Shown here piece after piece: positions 6,855 to 9,697 of a stretch of DNA of 9,697 nucleotides. The first letter of the stretch is position 1. Each line of letters opens with the position of its first letter. The notes beneath the pieces were generated by a model, which did no database searches, was not told the DNA's origin, and was given only the letters and a program-made list of their open reading frames with translations. Origin of the DNA: Bdellovibrionales bacterium (GTDB lineage Bacteria; Bdellovibrionota; Bdellovibrionia; Bdellovibrionales; UBA1609); NCBI GenBank assembly GCA_020435085.1, contig JAGRAB010000192.1:1-9697 (forward strand). The letters run 5' to 3'. The translations under genes and the position numbers were made by a program.

Positions 6855-7921
6855 ATCCAACAGGGTATTTAGTTTTAGAAACCGGTCAGATTTTTTCTGG
6901 CCGTTGGAGAGGTGGGCGCGAGTCTGCGGGTGAGGTTGTTTTTAACACAGGCCATAGTGGTTACGAAGAAATGGCCACAGATCCCTCCTATTTTTCACAA
7001 ATTTTAGTGACCACTGCAACCATGCAAGGAAACTATGGAGAAAATGACAAAGAGTGGGAGTCCGAAAAAATTTGGATTCGAGGGTTTATTTGCTTAGAAA
7101 TGCAAGAAAGCTCTCGAGATCATTCTTGGCTTGATAAACTGACGTCTCACAAAGTTCCAGTTCTCTCAGATATTGATACCCGAAATCTTGTTATTACATT
7201 GCGTGAACAAGGAACAACATGGGGAGCTATTATACAAGCCTCGAGTGAAAAAGAGGCCTTTCAAAAAGCAAAAGCACTCATTCAAGAAGAAAAAACTCAA
7301 GATAAAGACTGGGTTTCTCAAGTGACTTGCAGTCAATCTTATATTCTGGAAGGTCATCGTACTTCAGGACCAAAAGTGGCCGTGATGGACTTTGGCTGTA
7401 AAAAAAATACGCTTCGTGAGCTACAGTACCGTTGTTCAGAAGTTCGAGTTTATCCAAGTAAGACTTCGGCAAAAGAGATTCTCAGTCAAAAACCTGATGG
7501 TGTCTTGTTATCCAATGGCCCAGGAGACCCTGAAGATGTTCAGATGGCGGCAGAAACCGTTAAATCCCTTTTGGGTCAAACTTTTGTATTTGGAATTTGC
7601 ATGGGGCATCAGATTTTAGCAAGAGCGTTGGGACTTAAAACCTATCGCTTAAAGTTTGGGCATCGAGGGAGTAATCATCCTATAAAAGATCTCATCTTGA
7701 ATAAAATTTATATGACAAGCCAAAATCATGGCTATGCTGTGGAGAGTTCAAATTTAGGTCAAGATATTGAGGTGACTCACTGGAACTTGAATGACAATAC
7801 GGTTTCGGGGATACAGAATAAGAAAGCAAAATGTTTAAGTGTACAATTTCACCCAGAAAGTCGTCCTGGCCCACATGATGCTGAGACGCTTTTTGATTAT
7901 TTTATAAAGCAAGTGCAATGA
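6851..7921 (+). CDS. carA: Carbamoyl-phosphate synthase small (glutaminase) subunit
   Basis: CarA hydrolyses glutamine and passes ammonia to CarB, which builds carbamoyl phosphate for PyrB (and for arginine synthesis). The N-terminal small-subunit domain is seen in GEVVFNTGHSGYEEMATDPSY, GNYGEN and SDIDTRNL. The class I glutamine amidotransferase domain starts near residue 174 (PKVAVMDFGCKKN), with LSNGPGDPEDV, the nucleophile Cys250 in GICMGHQ, KFGHRGSNHP, and His334/Glu336 in QFHPES completing the triad. The 356 residues are slightly shorter than E. coli CarA. The start is GTG, sharing four bases with the pyrB stop (GTGA); AAGGA at 6843-6847 is a Shine-Dalgarno placed unusually close, only three bases away. 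The end overlaps the next gene as ATGA. Confidence 0.96.
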   Translation: MNPTGYLVLETGQIFSGRWRGGRESAGEVVFNTGHSGYEEMATDPSYFSQILVTTATMQGNYGENDKEWESEKIWIRGFICLEMQESSRDHSWLDKLTSHKVPVLSDIDTRNLVITLREQGTTWGAIIQASSEKEAFQKAKALIQEEKTQDKDWVSQVTCSQSYILEGHRTSGPKVAVMDFGCKKNTLRELQYRCSEVRVYPSKTSAKEILSQKPDGVLLSNGPGDPEDVQMAAETVKSLLGQTFVFGICMGHQILARALGLKTYRLKFGHRGSNHPIKDLILNKIYMTSQNHGYAVESSNLGQDIEVTHWNLNDNTVSGIQNKKAKCLSVQFHPESRPGPHDAETLFDYFIKQVQ

Positions 7922-8574
7922 TAACCGCAGACGTTATAGACAATTTATTAAAGTATTTCACTCAAGAAAGATATAAGAGTGAAGTAGAGGCAGCAAAACG
8001 TGAGTTTGCTGAGCACGCGGGTAATTTTGATCAAAATGCTGATGATTTCGAAATGAAAATGGCTCAATTTGCTGATTGGTACTTGTTCACTCGCCCTCAT
8101 TCCGAAAAAAACACTCCGCCTCTTCATTTTATTGAGGAAACTGAAATTGAATTATCTAACTTTGAAAAAGAAAAAGTGGATGGAATAAAAAATTCTCGTC
8201 ATGGCATTTTTGAGTATATAAAAACTAAAGGTGACGATATTTATATTAAAGACCTTTTTCTTAATGAGAAGCTGATGATTAAAGGCTCTCAAATATCTCT
8301 CGGATTTACAAAAGAAGAGCTTTTTGAATCAAGATTAATTCCCAATGGTGAAAGTTTTGAGTTTGGGCCAGCTTTTTGCTTTCATCCTGCAGCTGCCACA
8401 AAGTACATTTTAAAAGAAATTAAACTTGTACGTAAGCTGAAGGATGCCGAAGCAAAGAAAGCTCAAAAAGAAGCATTAATTATTAAATTAAGTCGAATGA
8501 AATATAAACTGCAGCAATATAAACACGTCAAAATTACTGATATTTATTCGAATAATCCAAAGCTGAAAGTATAG
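7918..8574 (+). CDS. Uncharacterised 218-residue protein inside the car operon
   Basis: I do not recognise this protein. It has no signal peptide or membrane segment and should be cytoplasmic. The N-terminal half is acidic and probably helical (residues 1-55), leading into [10 protein letters not shown] at 51-60 and TPPLHFIEE. The middle (about 85-160) has alternating hydrophobic residues suggesting beta structure, including [19 protein letters not shown]. The C-terminal part (about 163-205) is Lys- and Glu-rich, likely a long helix or coiled coil. Its ATG overlaps the carA stop (ATGA), and only four bases separate its TAG from carB, so it is almost certainly co-translated with both carbamoyl-phosphate synthase subunits. 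A role in that enzyme's assembly or control is guilt by association only. Its base composition and coding strand fit the surroundings, and the long open frame in tight register supports a real gene. Confidence 0.8.
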   Translation: MITADVIDNLLKYFTQERYKSEVEAAKREFAEHAGNFDQNADDFEMKMAQFADWYLFTRPHSEKNTPPLHFIEETEIELSNFEKEKVDGIKNSRHGIFEYIKTKGDDIYIKDLFLNEKLMIKGSQISLGFTKEELFESRLIPNGESFEFGPAFCFHPAAATKYILKEIKLVRKLKDAEAKKAQKEALIIKLSRMKYKLQQYKHVKITDIYSNNPKLKV

Positions 8575-8578
8575 ATCA

Positions 8579-9697
8579 ATGCCAAAAAGAGAAGATATAA
8601 AGCGAGTCGTGATTTTAGGATCAGGTCCTATTGTCATTGGGCAGGCCTGCGAATTTGATTATTCGGGAACTCAAGCATGTAAAGCTCTTATGAAAGAGGG
8701 GCTTGAAGTTATTCTTATTAATTCAAATCCTGCCACGATTATGACAGACCCTGAGTTGGCAACGCGGGTCTATATTGAACCACTCAAGCTTTCTTTTGTG
8801 AAACGAATCCTAGAAAAAGAAAAACCTGACGCTATTATTCCCACATTAGGTGGGCAAACAGCATTGAATCTTGCACTTGAGTTGCATAAAGACGGTATCC
8901 TTGAGCAGTTAGGTATAAAACTTTTAGGAGCAAACCCTGAAGTCATTAAAAAAGCAGAAGATCGAGAACTGTTTCGAGATGTCCTTGACTCTGTTGGTGC
9001 GAAATATCCAAAAAGTGAAATGGTAAAAACTTATGAACAAGGACTTACTGTTGCTGACAAATTTGGTTTACCAATCATTTTACGGCCTAATTATACGCTT
9101 GGTGGTGGTGGTGGTGGAATCGCCTATTCACTTGAAGAGTATCAATCGCTTTTAGTAACAGCACTGCATGAAAGTCCTACTTCTGAAGTTTTGGTTGAAG
9201 AAAGTATTTTAGGTTGGAAGGAATTTGAATTAGAAGTGATGCGCGACAAAGCCGGCACGTTTGTTGTGATTTGTTCGATTGAAAATTTAGACCCTTGTGG
9301 TGTTCATACTGGAGATTCTATCACTGTAGCACCTCAACAAACACTTTCAGATTATGAATACCAGGCCATGCGTGATGAGGCGGGAAAGATTATTAATGCG
9401 GTGGGTGTTGAAACGGGGGGGGCCAATATTCAATTTGCTGTCAATCCCGCTACAGGTGAGCGGCTTGTGATTGAAATGAACCCAAGAGTCTCTCGATCTT
9501 CGGCCTTGGCGAGCAAAGCAACAGGATTCCCTATTGCAAAAATTGCGGCCCTATTAGCAATTGGATATGAGTTGGAAGAGCTAAAAAATGATATCACTCA
9601 AACCACGCCATCTTGTTATGAACCAGCACTTGATTATGTGGTAACAAAAATCCCTCGTTTTGCCTTTGAAAAATTTCATGGTGTTCAAGATATTCTT
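8579..9697 (+). CDS. carB: Carbamoyl-phosphate synthase large subunit, N-terminal part (3' end cut by window)
   Basis: CarB makes carbamoyl phosphate from bicarbonate, ammonia and two ATP. The window holds its first 373 codons, open to the last base without a stop; the rest of a roughly 1,070-residue protein lies beyond. The start [21 protein letters not shown] matches the canonical N-terminus, followed by [39 protein letters not shown], the glycine-rich ATP-grasp loop GGGGGGIAY (E. coli has GGSGGGIAY), [28 protein letters not shown], and the metal-binding [18 protein letters not shown]. This is the first (carboxyphosphate) synthetase half. No strong Shine-Dalgarno precedes the ATG, which lies four bases after the previous stop. 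A run of eight G at 9415-9422 keeps the reading frame. Confidence 0.97.
   Translation, partial: MPKREDIKRVVILGSGPIVIGQACEFDYSGTQACKALMKEGLEVILINSNPATIMTDPELATRVYIEPLKLSFVKRILEKEKPDAIIPTLGGQTALNLALELHKDGILEQLGIKLLGANPEVIKKAEDRELFRDVLDSVGAKYPKSEMVKTYEQGLTVADKFGLPIILRPNYTLGGGGGGIAYSLEEYQSLLVTALHESPTSEVLVEESILGWKEFELEVMRDKAGTFVVICSIENLDPCGVHTGDSITVAPQQTLSDYEYQAMRDEAGKIINAVGVETGGANIQFAVNPATGERLVIEMNPRVSRSSALASKATGFPIAKIAALLAIGYELEELKNDITQTTPSCYEPALDYVVTKIPRFAFEKFHGVQDIL

Noticed and set aside
9101..9118. GGT/GGA trinucleotide run in carB as a variable microsatellite
   Set aside because: It encodes the glycine-rich ATP-grasp loop that the enzyme family needs, so the repeat follows from protein constraint.

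Overview
The window is a densely packed, single-strand (+) stretch of AT-rich housekeeping genes from a Gram-negative bacterium. The gene set, the small ribbon-helix-helix protein and the tandem signal peptidases would suit a low-GC relative of Bdellovibrio/Bacteriovorax (Bdellovibrionota, formerly Deltaproteobacteria). That placement is an impression from protein style and has not been tested; only 'Gram-negative bacterium' is reasonably safe.

Layout. Bases 1-1115 hold the 3' part of metK (S-adenosylmethionine synthase); its true start lies just upstream of the window. A small ribbon-helix-helix DNA-binding protein follows (1169-1387), then the back-translocating GTPase gene lepA (1404-3203). 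lepA overlaps by one base (TAATG) with the first of three consecutive type I signal peptidase family genes at 3203-4261, 4429-5166 and 5166-5861. The first two keep the Ser/Lys dyad; the first also carries an insertion of about 100 residues that splits a conserved motif. The third is intact in frame but has lost every catalytic residue and is probably a pseudoenzyme. Between the first two lies a 125-bp element (4261-4385) with 21-bp terminal inverted repeats, probably a small non-autonomous mobile element or a structured RNA.

From 5895 on there is a pyrimidine biosynthesis operon: pyrB (aspartate carbamoyltransferase), carA (carbamoyl-phosphate synthase small subunit), an unrecognised 218-residue protein, and the 5' part of carB (large subunit, cut by the window end). 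CarA and CarB make carbamoyl phosphate, which PyrB condenses with aspartate. All junctions here overlap or nearly touch, suggesting translational coupling.

The lep/pyr boundary is the most interesting regulatory site. A near-consensus sigma70-type promoter (TTGACT, 17 bp, TATATT) has its -35 box on the stop codon of the third signal peptidase gene. Its predicted transcription start falls almost on the pyrB ATG, implying a leaderless or nearly leaderless mRNA. A terminator-like hairpin followed by a T tract surrounds the same ATG. It could stop read-through from the lep genes while leaving transcripts from the internal promoter unaffected.

There is no gene-free stretch over 300 bases. I see no tRNA, rRNA, CRISPR array or transposase.
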